A stretch of 61,742 bases of DNA from an uncultured Eubacteriales bacterium (GTDB lineage Bacteria; Bacillota; Clostridia; Lachnospirales; Lachnospiraceae). Position 1 is the first letter of the stretch. Each line of letters starts with the position of its first letter. The position numbers were made by a program, and so were the translations under genes. The notes beneath the pieces were generated by a model that saw only the letters and a list, made by a program, of their open reading frames with translations, was not told the DNA's origin and did not search any database. The DNA lies in NCBI GenBank assembly GCA_949294665.1, contig CASFID010000035.1:1-61742 (forward strand), in the 5' to 3' direction. Positions 52,550-61,697 of the stretch are shown one piece after another.

Positions 52550-53473
52550 ATGTTAGTTACGATGAAAGAAATTCTGGATGATGCCAGTAAGAATCATTAT
52601 GGCGTGATAGCGCCTAATATATTCAGTGAACTTGATGCAAGAGCTTGTGTGGCAGCAGCAGAAGAGATGAATTCTCCGTTGATCCTGGATATCTCAGCAG
52701 GACACACGAAGGACATCGCTTTATTCGGCGGCTATGTAAGATGTATCGCGGAGGAAAGCAGACTTCCGATCGCACTAAACCTGGATCACGGAGGCTCCTT
52801 TGAAAAATCATTTGAGCAGGTGACAAAAGAAATAATGAGTGCATTAAAGGGCGGGTTTTCATCGGTTATGGTCGATCGTTCTTATCTTCCGTTTGAACAG
52901 AATATTAAGGAAACGGAAATACTGACCAAAATGGCCCATTCTCTTGGCGTAAGCGTGGAGGCGGAGATCGGTCATGTGGGCAGCGGGACCGCGTATGACG
53001 AAGAGGACGGAAGAAATTATACAGATCCCAAAGCTGCAAAAGAGTTTGTGGAAAGAACGGGCGTTGATTGTCTGGCAGTATCTGTCGGAACAGCGCATGG
53101 TCTGTATACGAGCACTCCTGAGATCAGATTTGATCTTATAAAGGAAATTAAAAAAGAAGTAAATGGACTGCCGCTGGTTGTTCATGGCGGGAGCGGTTCC
53201 GGGCATGAGAACCTCAGCAAAGCATGTCAGTGCGGTATCAACAAGGTAAATATCTGCTATGAGATCATGGAACACATCAGCAGGAAGATTCAGTCAGAGG
53301 ATCTGTCAGGTCTTAAAGCATACAATTTCTATGCGCTTGTGCAGACGGCGGTGATCGAGACGGTCTCCGGGCTGATCGGACTGTTCGGCTCCAAAGACAG
53401 AGCATGGACGCCTGAAAGACAAAGCGTCCAGGAGAAAGGCAAACTTCTGGATCTTGTCGGGGACGCCGTATAA
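52550..53473 (+). CDS. Class II ketose-bisphosphate-type aldolase, paralog 2
   Basis: Same length (307 residues) and same motifs as the copy at 49444: NLDHGG, VEAEIGHVG, GTAHGLY, VVHGGSGSGHE. Differences are spread along the chain, with a small loop change after the GHVGS motif, so both copies appear intact and under constraint and not a fresh duplication. It sits between the substrate-binding protein and the transporter ATPase, which splits the usual rbs order. Confidence 0.9.
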   Translation: MLVTMKEILDDASKNHYGVIAPNIFSELDARACVAAAEEMNSPLILDISAGHTKDIALFGGYVRCIAEESRLPIALNLDHGGSFEKSFEQVTKEIMSALKGGFSSVMVDRSYLPFEQNIKETEILTKMAHSLGVSVEAEIGHVGSGTAYDEEDGRNYTDPKAAKEFVERTGVDCLAVSVGTAHGLYTSTPEIRFDLIKEIKKEVNGLPLVVHGGSGSGHENLSKACQCGINKVNICYEIMEHISRKIQSEDLSGLKAYNFYALVQTAVIETVSGLIGLFGSKDRAWTPERQSVQEKGKLLDLVGDAV

Positions 53474-53530
53474 GATTTCCACTTCCTGACTGACGCCTGT
53501 ATTAATAAAAATGTATTGGGGGAATGTTAT

Positions 53531-55018
53531 ATGTCCGATAACAGTCTGCTGGAAATGAATAACGTCAAAAAATCTTTCGGAACAAATGTTGTATTAACCG
53601 ACGTAAACCTATCAGTGAACGCCGGAGAAGTCGTAGCCGTTTTAGGCGAAAACGGCGCCGGAAAATCTACACTGATCAAGATCCTCGGAGGGATCTATAA
53701 AGCTGATGAAGGAGAGATCTGCATTAACGGAGAAAGGAAAGAAATTACTTCCCCGGCGGTCGCTGCTCAGAATGGAATAGCGATCATTCATCAGGAAATC
53801 ATATTAGTTCCGGAACGGTCCATCGCTGCAAATGTGTTTCTGGGACGGGAACTTAAAAATTCCCTGGGCATGGTAGACAAAAGCAGGATGGAAAGGGAAA
53901 CCCAGAAGATCATCGACGAGCTGAATCTGGATCTGCGCGCCGACCAATTAGTCAGTGAATTGAATATGGGAATGCAGCAGTTGGTTGAAGTTATAAAATC
54001 AATCTCGACGAATGCTAAAATTATCGTCATGGACGAGCCTACTTCCTCTCTGTCCAATGCGGAAGTGGAGATCCTGTTTGGCATTGTTCAAAAACTTCGG
54101 GAGAACAAGGTGGGAATTATTTACATATCCCATAAGATGGAAGAGATCTTCAGGATCTCTCAGCACATCGTCGTACTCAGAGACGGCAAGATGGTGGGAA
54201 ACGTAAGAACGGAAGACGCCGACAGAGACAATCTCATCCAGTTGATGGTAGGAAAACGTTTGAATCATTACTTCATAAGAGGTCAACATGAAAGTCGGGA
54301 TACGGCGCTAGAGGTTAAAAATCTAAGTCATAATAAATATTTTCGCAACGTCAGTTTTTATGCGCGGTACGGCGAGGTTGTCGGATTTTTCGGTCTGGTA
54401 GGGGCCGGAAGATCAGAAGTTATGAAAACGATCTTCGGCACTTTTCCCAGCGCAGGGGGAGAGGTCTTTTTAGACGGAAAGAAAATCGCGGCGAGGTCGC
54501 CTAAAGAGTCCATTAAACATGGAATCGCATATATTCCAGAAGACCGCAGATCCGAGGGACTGGTTCTGATAAAAGACGTTAAATTTAATATGGGGCTTGT
54601 CAGTATACCGGACTATGTGAAAAACCTTCGCGTCAGGAATAAAGAATGGGATGACATGGTAGAAAAAATGAGAAAGAGATTCTCTATAAAATTTTCGTCT
54701 TCCAGTCAGAGGACGGGGGATCTAAGCGGCGGAAATCAGCAGAAGATTGTTTTGTCCAAGTGGCTGTCAAGGAATCCGGGGATCATTATCATGGATGAAC
54801 CGACAAGAGGGATCGATGTCGGGGCGAAAGCAGAAATCTATTCTGTGATCAACGATCTGGCCCGCGAGAATAAAGCGATCATAATCGTGTCGTCGGAGCT
54901 GGAAGAAATCATTAATATTTGCGATCGCTGCTATGTCATGCACGAGGGGAGAATTACAGGAGAACTGGACAAAAAAGACTTTTTCCAGGAAGCGATCATG
55001 AAATACGCAGTGCAATAA
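53531..55018 (+). CDS. Sugar ABC transporter ATP-binding protein (RbsA-like)
   Basis: The 495-residue protein has two fused ATPase domains. The first has GENGAGKST and MDEPTSSLS. The second has GLVGAGRSE in place of a full Walker A, LSGGNQQKIVLSKWL and MDEPTRGID. This asymmetry is normal in ribose-type importers. The start at 53531 has GGGGG nine bases upstream. Confidence 0.94.
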   Translation: MSDNSLLEMNNVKKSFGTNVVLTDVNLSVNAGEVVAVLGENGAGKSTLIKILGGIYKADEGEICINGERKEITSPAVAAQNGIAIIHQEIILVPERSIAANVFLGRELKNSLGMVDKSRMERETQKIIDELNLDLRADQLVSELNMGMQQLVEVIKSISTNAKIIVMDEPTSSLSNAEVEILFGIVQKLRENKVGIIYISHKMEEIFRISQHIVVLRDGKMVGNVRTEDADRDNLIQLMVGKRLNHYFIRGQHESRDTALEVKNLSHNKYFRNVSFYARYGEVVGFFGLVGAGRSEVMKTIFGTFPSAGGEVFLDGKKIAARSPKESIKHGIAYIPEDRRSEGLVLIKDVKFNMGLVSIPDYVKNLRVRNKEWDDMVEKMRKRFSIKFSSSSQRTGDLSGGNQQKIVLSKWLSRNPGIIIMDEPTRGIDVGAKAEIYSVINDLARENKAIIIVSSELEEIINICDRCYVMHEGRITGELDKKDFFQEAIMKYAVQ

Positions 55019-55059
55019 AACATTGTTTCAACAGAGATAAAATTAGAGGGTTGTGGCTT

Positions 55060-56013
55060 ATGAAAATGGTAGATGGTGTAAAATCGTACTTTAAAAGAAA
55101 TGTAGGAATTATAATAGCATTGCTTGTATTGTGTATCATAGTCTCTGTATCGAGGCCCCAGTTCCTGACCAGTTCAAATTTTCTCAATCTGCTGAGAAGC
55201 AATTCGGTCAATGCTATCATAAGCTGCGGAATGCTTATGGCCATTTTACTGGGGCAGATTGATATTTCAGTGGGTTCTACGGTTGGTCTGGCGGGTATTT
55301 TGTCGGCACATTTGATAACCAATCTCGGATTACCTGTACCTGTTACAGTATTGATCTGTCTTGGAACAGGAGCGCTGGTAGGAGTGATCAATGGTTTCTT
55401 CATTTCTTACTTATCGATCCCCGCGTTTATTGCTACACTTGCAACGCAGTGTATCGGGCGGGGACTTACGGAAATCATTTGTAATGGTATTACAATAAGA
55501 CTGGCAGACGATACATATTCCGCTCTTGTAAATACAGATGTCGGAGGTATTCCCATCATTATCATCTATGCGGCGGTCATTCTGATAATCACCTGGTTTA
55601 TCCTTAATCGGACGCGATTCGGCTATTATATTTACGCACTGGGCGGAAACAGTGTGGCGGCGCAGTATTCCGGTGTAGATGTAAAAAAATATAATCTGCT
55701 CCCATATATTTTAATCGGTATCTTCTGTGCGATGGGAGGTTGTATCTGGTCCGGTCGTCTTGGAAGTTCGTCCGCTACGCTGGGGACAGGGTTTGAGGTA
55801 AATGCCATAGCAGCAGTAGCGATCGGCGGCGCGGATATGTTCGGCGGAGTAGGTACAATAGGAGGCACCTTTATTGGAGTATTGATCGTCGGCGTCATTA
55901 CAAATGGAATGAACCTTATGGGGATAAATTCATTCTGGCAGGATGTATTGAAAGGAACGATCATTCTTGCCGCTGTAACGATCGATCTTCTTAGAAAAAG
56001 GAAAGCGGAATAA
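55060..56013 (+). CDS. Sugar ABC transporter permease (RbsC-like)
   Basis: The 317-residue membrane protein has about eight to ten helices. MAILLGQIDISVGSTVGL, YALGGNSVAAQYSGV and AVAIGGADMFGGVGTIGGT are hallmarks of the RbsC family. GAGGG precedes the ATG at 55060, which lies 41 bp after the ATPase stop. Confidence 0.94.
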   Translation: MKMVDGVKSYFKRNVGIIIALLVLCIIVSVSRPQFLTSSNFLNLLRSNSVNAIISCGMLMAILLGQIDISVGSTVGLAGILSAHLITNLGLPVPVTVLICLGTGALVGVINGFFISYLSIPAFIATLATQCIGRGLTEIICNGITIRLADDTYSALVNTDVGGIPIIIIYAAVILIITWFILNRTRFGYYIYALGGNSVAAQYSGVDVKKYNLLPYILIGIFCAMGGCIWSGRLGSSSATLGTGFEVNAIAAVAIGGADMFGGVGTIGGTFIGVLIVGVITNGMNLMGINSFWQDVLKGTIILAAVTIDLLRKRKAE

Positions 56014-56018
56014 AGGGA

Positions 56019-56060
56019 TGATCTGATGGCGGGACAAACAGTCCGCAGTCCGTCAGATCA
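56019..56060 (+). other. Hairpin between permease and kinase genes
   Basis: TGATCTGA (56019-56026) pairs with TCAGATCA (56053-56060), with partial pairing inside (GCGGGAC with GTCCGC). There is no T-run. It may lower kinase expression relative to the transporter or protect the upstream mRNA. Confidence 0.5.
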
Positions 56061-56090
56061 CCGCATATCGCCATAAGGAGAGAATGAGAT

Positions 56091-57587
56091 ATGAAGACGG
56101 CGTATATAGGATTAGATGTGGGGACTTCCAGCTGTAAGGCGAACGTCATTGATACGATGGGAAATATTCTTGCGACGGCGCGCAGGGAATACGGTTTCGT
56201 TTATCCGGGACCTGGTATGGTGGAACTTGATCCTGTTGTCGTATGGAGCAGCGTCTGTGAAGTGCTTGCCGAAATAGCAGACGCGGGCGATGATGCAGAG
56301 ATCCGTTTATTGGCAGTTTCGTCTATCGGAGAAGCTGTGGTTATGGTTGACAAAGCGGAAAATGTCCTCAGAAACGGTATTACCTACCTGGATCAGAGAG
56401 GTCCGGAAACGATTCCTTATATCAGAAGCGTTATGGATGATGATATCTTATTTCGTAAAACGGGGACACCACTGAATCTTACAAAGACATTATCGCGCTA
56501 TATCTGGCTGAAAGACAATCAGCCGGATATTTTGGAAAAGACGGACCACTGTTATTTTTTCGGAGAATATATTTCCTATAAACTGACCGGGCAAAAGATG
56601 ATAGATTACTCCAGCGCCAGCACATCTATGTTGTTTAACATCAGAGATATGGAGTGGGACAGGGAGATCGGGGACAGTTTTGGGATACCTCTGGACAAAT
56701 TTTCTGCGGCGGCACAGACCGGTACGGTGACAGGTGAGATCCTGCCGGAAATTTCGGAGAAAACAGGGCTGCCGAAATCTCTCAGAGTTGTTCTGGGATG
56801 TCATGACCAGGCCGGCGCCCTGTTAGGATCGGGAGGCGTAAAAGCCGGCGATATCATGCTGGGGGAAGGCTCAACAGAAAGCATCAATTTACTCGTAAAT
56901 AAAGAAGGAGCACATAGTGCTCTTGAACAAAATATTTATCTGGAGCCGTATGTGCAGGATGAACAGTATTTTGTACCAACGAGCAATTTGATCCATGGGA
57001 ACGGCATTCGATGGTTTTTGAAGAATTACTGGCCGGAAATCATACAACAGGCACAGACGGATGGGACAAACGTGTACAGTCTTGCGAATCAACTTTGCGC
57101 TGCAGATTCTGATGAAGTTTTCTTTTTACCCTATCTGGCAAAAACAAACGTATCCGATCATAAAAGCAAAGCTCTTGGAGGTTTTCTCGGTATGAAGATC
57201 GACACGACGAGGGAGCAGACATACCGGGCGCTTCTGGAAGGTCTGTGTTTTGAAAGCAGGATCAATTTTGATTTTCTGGATCGAATGCATTTTCCTTATA
57301 ATAAGATCATTGCTACAGGAGGATGTTCTAATTCAGATCTGTATATGCAGATGAAAGCGGATATATTAAGACAGCCTGTATATGTTTTGAAAAACCGGGA
57401 TGCCGGGACGGCTGCGCTGGCGATGATCTGCTCTGTGGCAGATGGATTTTACAGTAGTTATGAGGAAGCGGCAAAAGCTTTTGTCAGGATAGAGAAAGAA
57501 TTTATTCCGTGCAATGACTATGAAGAAAAGTATCAGAAATATCAGACAGCGAGTAGAGCGATAAAACAACTCTATGAGCAAATATGA
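56091..57587 (+). CDS. FGGY family carbohydrate kinase
   Basis: The 498-residue kinase has the N-terminal phosphate loop IGLDVGTSSCKANVID, the LDQRGPE substrate region, LGCHDQAGALLGSGG and the C-terminal ATP-binding ATGGCSNSDLYMQMKADIL. It resembles xylulokinases and gluconokinases; the exact sugar cannot be told. In this operon it would phosphorylate the imported or AKR-processed sugar ahead of aldolase cleavage. Confidence 0.92.
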   Translation: MKTAYIGLDVGTSSCKANVIDTMGNILATARREYGFVYPGPGMVELDPVVVWSSVCEVLAEIADAGDDAEIRLLAVSSIGEAVVMVDKAENVLRNGITYLDQRGPETIPYIRSVMDDDILFRKTGTPLNLTKTLSRYIWLKDNQPDILEKTDHCYFFGEYISYKLTGQKMIDYSSASTSMLFNIRDMEWDREIGDSFGIPLDKFSAAAQTGTVTGEILPEISEKTGLPKSLRVVLGCHDQAGALLGSGGVKAGDIMLGEGSTESINLLVNKEGAHSALEQNIYLEPYVQDEQYFVPTSNLIHGNGIRWFLKNYWPEIIQQAQTDGTNVYSLANQLCAADSDEVFFLPYLAKTNVSDHKSKALGGFLGMKIDTTREQTYRALLEGLCFESRINFDFLDRMHFPYNKIIATGGCSNSDLYMQMKADILRQPVYVLKNRDAGTAALAMICSVADGFYSSYEEAAKAFVRIEKEFIPCNDYEEKYQKYQTASRAIKQLYEQI

Positions 57588-57625
57588 AAAAAGCGGGGCG
57601 GTGATCAGAAAGTCACCACCTCCGC
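57587..57625 (-). terminator. Terminator overlapping the end of the unknown minus-strand gene
   Basis: GCGGGGCGGTGA (57593-57604) pairs imperfectly with TCACCACCTCCGC (57613-57625). On the minus strand six T follow. The stem includes the last codons of the gene ending at 57605. Confidence 0.55.
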
Positions 57626-58756
57626 AACCTGGAATCCTTCCGGCAGCGTCATATCCCCGCCAGGAACTTCGGCAGACGCTATGATATCCGTTGCCATTGC
57701 CGGATTGACCGGAGCATAAGTCATCCAGTCATAATCAGAGTACGCATGCTGTTTTTTCAGCCGCTGTTCTTCACGCCAGTCCCGACGCCCCGGAATAGTT
57801 ACGTTATTCAGGCGTCCTTCTGTCCGGATCGCGCCGTCTCCCGCAGCGCGTGACGTCTGTCTCCATTTGAGTTCCAGTTCCGCCTGCATCTCCTTCTTCT
57901 TTTGTTCGTTTTCCCGGGCACGTTTTCTTCTGATATCTGTGAGTTTTTCTTCGTCGAAGCGGCGGAGTTTCCTGTCGGCGCGCAGCAGCAGTTTCTCCAA
58001 AGCTTTCTGCGCTTTTTTTGCTTTCAACCGCAATTTGTCATCCCCAAAGGCGGCAACCAGTTTCAGGCTGCTGATGCTCTGCCTGATCTCTGTCACGATA
58101 GACTGGGCGGCTGTCTTTGTCTTCGCCTTGGCGAGCCGTGAGTACGCAGTTGCAGTCTGATAATACGCAGAACTCAGCGCTCTGGATTTCATCAGTTCCT
58201 GCTCTGATGGTGACGGGAGCATATCTGAGAGATGTTTCTCCTGGCGCTGGCTCCATTCTTTTATCCAGTTTACATCATCGGCCTTTTGCTCTGTCTGCTT
58301 TATCAGAAATGCAGCCGCGTCCTCTCCCATCCATACTGCCGCTCCGTTCTTATAGCTGCCCAGACGTTTTACGGCGTCCAGGACCGCCTGTGCTTTTAGA
58401 CGGTATACTTCCTCGTCAGCGCTGAGACTCTCCATAAAATCGCCGGACAGCATCAGTACATATCCGTCCCCCATATCTTTTAAAGTTTCGTTCAGCAGGT
58501 TGTGATCGCTGCCCGATTTTCCGTCAGATATCACGATCTGGAGCTCCGGATATACTTTTTGAAGTCGTTTCAGAAAGTCTGCGAAAAGCTCCTCCGCCTG
58601 CTTTTTCATCTGAGGAGTCCGCTGAAATACAACGGTATCCGCCTTGATCCCTGAGCTATGCTCCAGTCTCTGAGCATATGCGGTATCATCAAGGGTATTC
58701 TGAAAACGGACTGCTGTTATCATGCCTTCGTCCGGTATACTTCTGATCTTTGTCAT
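57605..58756 (-). CDS. Unknown 383-residue protein with basic helical C-terminal half
   Basis: I do not recognise this family. Residues 1-130 look like a mixed alpha/beta domain (VYPELQIVISDGKSGSDHN, GYVLMLSGDFMESL). Residues 185-310 are strongly helical and rich in Lys, Arg, Ala and Leu (KAKKAQKALEKLLLRADRK) and likely form a coiled coil. The tail is Pro/Gly-containing. There is no signal peptide or membrane segment. The long open frame with consistent codon use and a terminator support a real gene. A basic coiled coil could bind nucleic acid or a surface partner. Confidence 0.8.
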   Translation of the reverse strand: MTKIRSIPDEGMITAVRFQNTLDDTAYAQRLEHSSGIKADTVVFQRTPQMKKQAEELFADFLKRLQKVYPELQIVISDGKSGSDHNLLNETLKDMGDGYVLMLSGDFMESLSADEEVYRLKAQAVLDAVKRLGSYKNGAAVWMGEDAAAFLIKQTEQKADDVNWIKEWSQRQEKHLSDMLPSPSEQELMKSRALSSAYYQTATAYSRLAKAKTKTAAQSIVTEIRQSISSLKLVAAFGDDKLRLKAKKAQKALEKLLLRADRKLRRFDEEKLTDIRRKRARENEQKKKEMQAELELKWRQTSRAAGDGAIRTEGRLNNVTIPGRRDWREEQRLKKQHAYSDYDWMTYAPVNPAMATDIIASAEVPGGDMTLPEGFQVAEVVTF

Positions 58757-59058
58757 TTAACCCCACTCCTTTCCTCATAATCCCGGAAAACTCACGAAGA
58801 CTAAATCAAATGCCATTCTCTCTTATTTTGATTATCGGCGCAAATTCCGGAAACTAAAGTCTTTGAATCCTGCATTTACAGGCTCTCTGCCCGCAATGTC
58901 CGCACATACTGTTGTACACAGAAATTTCACTTAAATTAAAGAAGTATAAACAATTCTAAAATATGTGATAAAGTCACTGACAAAAGAAAAATCTTCTGTT
59001 AAAATGTAAATGTAGCATGAAACAGAATATGCTTTGGATTGACATACAGGAGGAACAG
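58757..59058. other. Intergenic stretch, promoter only
   Basis: No gene is seen in these 302 bases between the divergent unknown gene and the small Pro-rich gene. It contains an AT-rich stretch and the promoter at 58977-59005. Confidence 0.6.
58977..59005 (+). promoter_or_regulatory. Promoter upstream of the small Pro-rich gene
   Basis: CTGACA (58977-58982) and TAAAAT (59000-59005) are 17 bp apart, about 55 bp before the probable start. Confidence 0.6.
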
Positions 59059-59226
59059 ATGATGTCTTTGGAATATTATTATAGAAGATTGATCAACAGC
59101 GGTATTGGAAAGAAGATAAAAGAAGTCTTAAACGGACTGATCCCCGGACTGATCCCGGAGCCGGTTCCGGTGAGGGTGCCGGTCAGACAGCCGGAGGGAA
59201 AGCAGCAGGGAAGATACGGAAGGTAA
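59059..59226 (+). CDS. Small Pro-rich protein, about 55 residues
   Basis: A frame starting at the ATG ATG pair 59059/59062 is preceded by AGGAGGA (59048-59054) and a promoter. It reads MMSLEYYYRRLINSGIGKKI, then a short helix and a proline-valine repeat (GLIPGLIPEPVPVRVPVRQ) with a basic tail. There is no signal peptide. I know no family for it. RBS and promoter favour translation. An upstream ATG at 59017 is less likely. Confidence 0.5.
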   Translation: MMSLEYYYRRLINSGIGKKIKEVLNGLIPGLIPEPVPVRVPVRQPEGKQQGRYGR

Positions 59227-59380
59227 AGGGAACCGGAACAGGAAATGATAAGGCGGCGGGTGAGATGTTTGAAGAAGCATCGGCGCGTCGCCCTTTTCAT
59301 GCCGCCGTATATACGGGCGGCGTTCGGGATCATCCTGCTGTCGGACGACAGAAGATAATACCAGGGGGAGGCGACAGGAT

Positions 59381-60364
59381 ATGAAAAGAAAATGGAAAGA
59401 TGCCGTCATATGTCTGGCACTTTCGGCGGCGGTCCTGCTGACTGCATGCGGTGTACCGGGAACGGCACACAGCGGTCCGGACGGCACAGGTCGAGGCGCG
59501 GGCGGCAGCGCTGCGGAGGAGAGTGGTTCCATACAGACGGCGGACACCATCGAAGATGTGCCGGAGTACAGTGGAGAACCATATGTGGAGATCAATGATA
59601 ATCAGCCCGAGTTTGAGGAGTACGAACTGACGACAGTCGCATATGAAGAGTACAGTGAACTGGATGAACTGGGAAGATGCGGTGAAGCGCAGGCCTGTGT
59701 CTGTGAAGAGACCATGCCGACGGAAGACAGAGAGAGTATCAGTGACATCAAGCCTACCGGCTGGGTAAACGAGCAGTATGACAGTGTGGACGGCGGTTAT
59801 GTATACAATCGCTGTCATCTCATCGGTTTTCAGCTGACAGGAGAAAATGCCAATGAGGAGAATCTCATCACAGGAACGAGATATATGAACACAGAGGGAA
59901 TGCTTCCCTTTGAAAATATGGTCGCCGACTATGTCCACGAGACGGACAATCATGTAATATACCGGGTAACGCCCATTTTCGCAGGTGAAGATCTTGTTGC
60001 ATCAGGAGTACATATGGAAGCAGAGTCGGTAGAGGATGACGGGGCCGGGATCTGCTTCAATGTGTATGTGTATAATGTGCAGCCACAGATTACTATCAAT
60101 TATGCCACCGGAGAGAATTGGGAGTCTGAGGAGGCGGACGGCGAGACAGGTAAAAGTATCGGAAACGGGCAGGGAACAGATGACGGCAGAGTGGTACGGC
60201 AGGAGGAAAATACATATATTTTAAATGTTAATACGGAGAAATTCCACGATCCGGACTGCTCTGGCGTGGAGGACATCAAAGAAAAGAATAAAAGAGAATT
60301 CACCGGCACACGGGAGGAACTGATCGAGAAAGGGTATGAACCGTGTGGGATATGCAGGCCGTGA
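59381..60364 (+). CDS. DNA/RNA non-specific endonuclease, lipoprotein
   Basis: The 327-residue protein has a lipoprotein signal (LSAAVLLTACG) followed by a Gly/Ser-rich linker, so it should sit on the cell surface. The beta-beta-alpha metal nuclease core is in YNRCHLIGFQLTGENANEEN, where CHLIG stands for the usual RGHL/DRGH and His is the general base, followed by NLITGTRYMN and MLPFEN. A C-terminal segment (residues about 275-327) has HDPDCSG and PCGICRP, a small Cys/His domain often found on secreted nucleases. Likely role: nucleic acid degradation outside the cell. Confidence 0.85.
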   Translation: MKRKWKDAVICLALSAAVLLTACGVPGTAHSGPDGTGRGAGGSAAEESGSIQTADTIEDVPEYSGEPYVEINDNQPEFEEYELTTVAYEEYSELDELGRCGEAQACVCEETMPTEDRESISDIKPTGWVNEQYDSVDGGYVYNRCHLIGFQLTGENANEENLITGTRYMNTEGMLPFENMVADYVHETDNHVIYRVTPIFAGEDLVASGVHMEAESVEDDGAGICFNVYVYNVQPQITINYATGENWESEEADGETGKSIGNGQGTDDGRVVRQEENTYILNVNTEKFHDPDCSGVEDIKEKNKREFTGTREELIEKGYEPCGICRP

Positions 60365-60465
60365 CGGGAAAATCTGCTGTCCGGATATTGTGATGCCGTT
60401 TGAATTCTGTGAGAATTGGATCCTGTGAAAAAAATACGGAGATATCGGAAAGGAGGAGTCGGATA

Positions 60466-61416
60466 ATGGGAAAAGATACGATGACCGGTCACTGGGAGAT
60501 GATGGGGCTTGAAGTGAAAAAGCCCTTCAAAACATTTACGGAGACAGGGTTTCCCCCGGAACTGATCAAAGAACTGGAGGAGAGGACCGGACATAAAGTC
60601 ATCGGCAATAAGAGCGCCAGCGGAACGGCGATTCTGGACGAACTCGGCGAAGAAGAGATCGCCACCGGCCATATGATCGTGTATACATCAGCGGACTCGG
60701 TCCTTCAAATCTGTGGAAACGAAGAGACCTTCGGGCTCGATGAGCTGTACCGGTGCTGTGAGATCGCCCGGGAGATCACTATGAAAGACGAGTGGCGTGT
60801 GGGCCGCGTTATCGCCCGCCCTTACGTGGGAAAGAAGAAAGGGGAATTTAAACGCACCAACAATCGTCATGACTATGCTTTAAAACCGTTCGGAAAGACT
60901 GCTCTTAATGCTCTGCAGGAGGCCAGGCTGGATGTGATCTCTGTGGGGAAGATCAGGGACATATTCGACGGCGAGGGTATCACTGAGGCGTATAAGTCTA
61001 AAAGTTCTGTCCACGGGATGGAGCAGACGATCGGACTGGCGCAGAGAGACTTCCATGGGCTGTGCTATGTTAATCTGGTCGATTTCGACGCACTGTGGGG
61101 ACACAGAAGAGATCCGAAAGGCTATGCGGCCGAGATCGAAAGGTTCGATGTAAACCTGGGGAAACTCCTGGCGATTCTTAAAGATGATGATCTGCTGATC
61201 CTCACGGCAGACCACGGGAACGATCCGACCTATACGGGCACGGACCATACAAGGGAAAAAGTGCCGTTCCTCGCATACTCTCCGTCTATGAGCGGCAGCG
61301 GAGAACTGCCGGAGGCGGACACGTTTGCAGTGGTCGGCGCGACGGTGGCGGACAATTTTGATGTGGAGATGCCGGAGGGAACGATCGGGGTGTCATGGAT
61401 GGAGAAGCTTCTGTAA
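60466..61416 (+). CDS. deoB: Phosphopentomutase-like protein lacking the N-terminal metal-binding segment
   Basis: The 316 residues match phosphopentomutase from the catalytic Thr region onward: [57 protein letters not shown] and [20 protein letters not shown]. Normal DeoB has about 390 residues and begins with a segment of about 80 that carries a metal-binding Asp near residue 10. That part is absent; the frame upstream of 60466 does not resemble it. The ATG nonetheless follows a good GGAAAGGAGG. It is either a truncated, inactive deoB or a short variant using another partner. No purine nucleoside phosphorylase gene is adjacent. Confidence 0.8.
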   Translation: MGKDTMTGHWEMMGLEVKKPFKTFTETGFPPELIKELEERTGHKVIGNKSASGTAILDELGEEEIATGHMIVYTSADSVLQICGNEETFGLDELYRCCEIAREITMKDEWRVGRVIARPYVGKKKGEFKRTNNRHDYALKPFGKTALNALQEARLDVISVGKIRDIFDGEGITEAYKSKSSVHGMEQTIGLAQRDFHGLCYVNLVDFDALWGHRRDPKGYAAEIERFDVNLGKLLAILKDDDLLILTADHGNDPTYTGTDHTREKVPFLAYSPSMSGSGELPEADTFAVVGATVADNFDVEMPEGTIGVSWMEKLL

Positions 61417-61513
61417 CAGCATTGTATGAAGCTGATCGGAAAAAGAGCGTGCTTGTTTCAAGAGCGACCGAAAAGAAGGCGCCAAAAAGCACTCCAAAAA
61501 GAAACGAAAATTC

Positions 61514-61542
61514 TTGACAAATGATATTTCTCACAGTATACT
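61514..61542 (+). promoter_or_regulatory. Promoter of tRNA-Trp
   Basis: TTGACA (61514-61519) and TATACT (61537-61542) are 17 bp apart, 34 bp before the tRNA, the strongest consensus promoter in the window. Confidence 0.88.
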
Positions 61543-61576
61543 ATACAAGTGGCTTGCGAAAGACAGGCCACGGTAC

Positions 61577-61647
61577 AGGGGATTGGTCAAATGGTATGAT
61601 AGGGGTCTCCAAAACCTTTGGTGGGAGTTCGATTCTCTCATCCCCTG
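61577..61647 (+). tRNA. tRNA-Trp (anticodon CCA)
   Basis: A 71-nt cloverleaf folds by eye. The acceptor is AGGGGAT with ATCCCCT, the D stem GTCA/TGAT, the anticodon stem GGGGT/ACCTT with loop CTCCAAA (anticodon CCA), the variable loop TGGT, and the T stem GGGAG/CTCTC with loop TTCGATT. The discriminator base is G73, the known Trp identity element. CCA is not encoded. It has its own promoter and terminator. Confidence 0.95.
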
Positions 61648-61654
61648 CTTGAAA

Positions 61655-61680
61655 AGCGCCGTGTTTACGGTGCTTTTTTT
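61655..61680 (+). terminator. Terminator after tRNA-Trp
   Basis: AGCGCCGT-GTTT-ACGGTGCT (61655-61674) with one G-U pair, followed by a run of T. Confidence 0.85.
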
Positions 61681-61697
61681 GATGCCATTTTGATGCC
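61677..61697. repeat. Direct repeat TTTTGATGCC x2 downstream of tRNA-Trp
   Basis: TTTTGATGCC occurs at 61677-61686 and 61688-61697, one helical turn apart, just after the tRNA terminator. Such short tandem repeats next to a tRNA 3' end can be integrase arm-binding sites of an integrated element. A further hairpin (TCCCTGCT/AGCAGGGA, 61714-61742) reaches the window edge. Confidence 0.5.
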
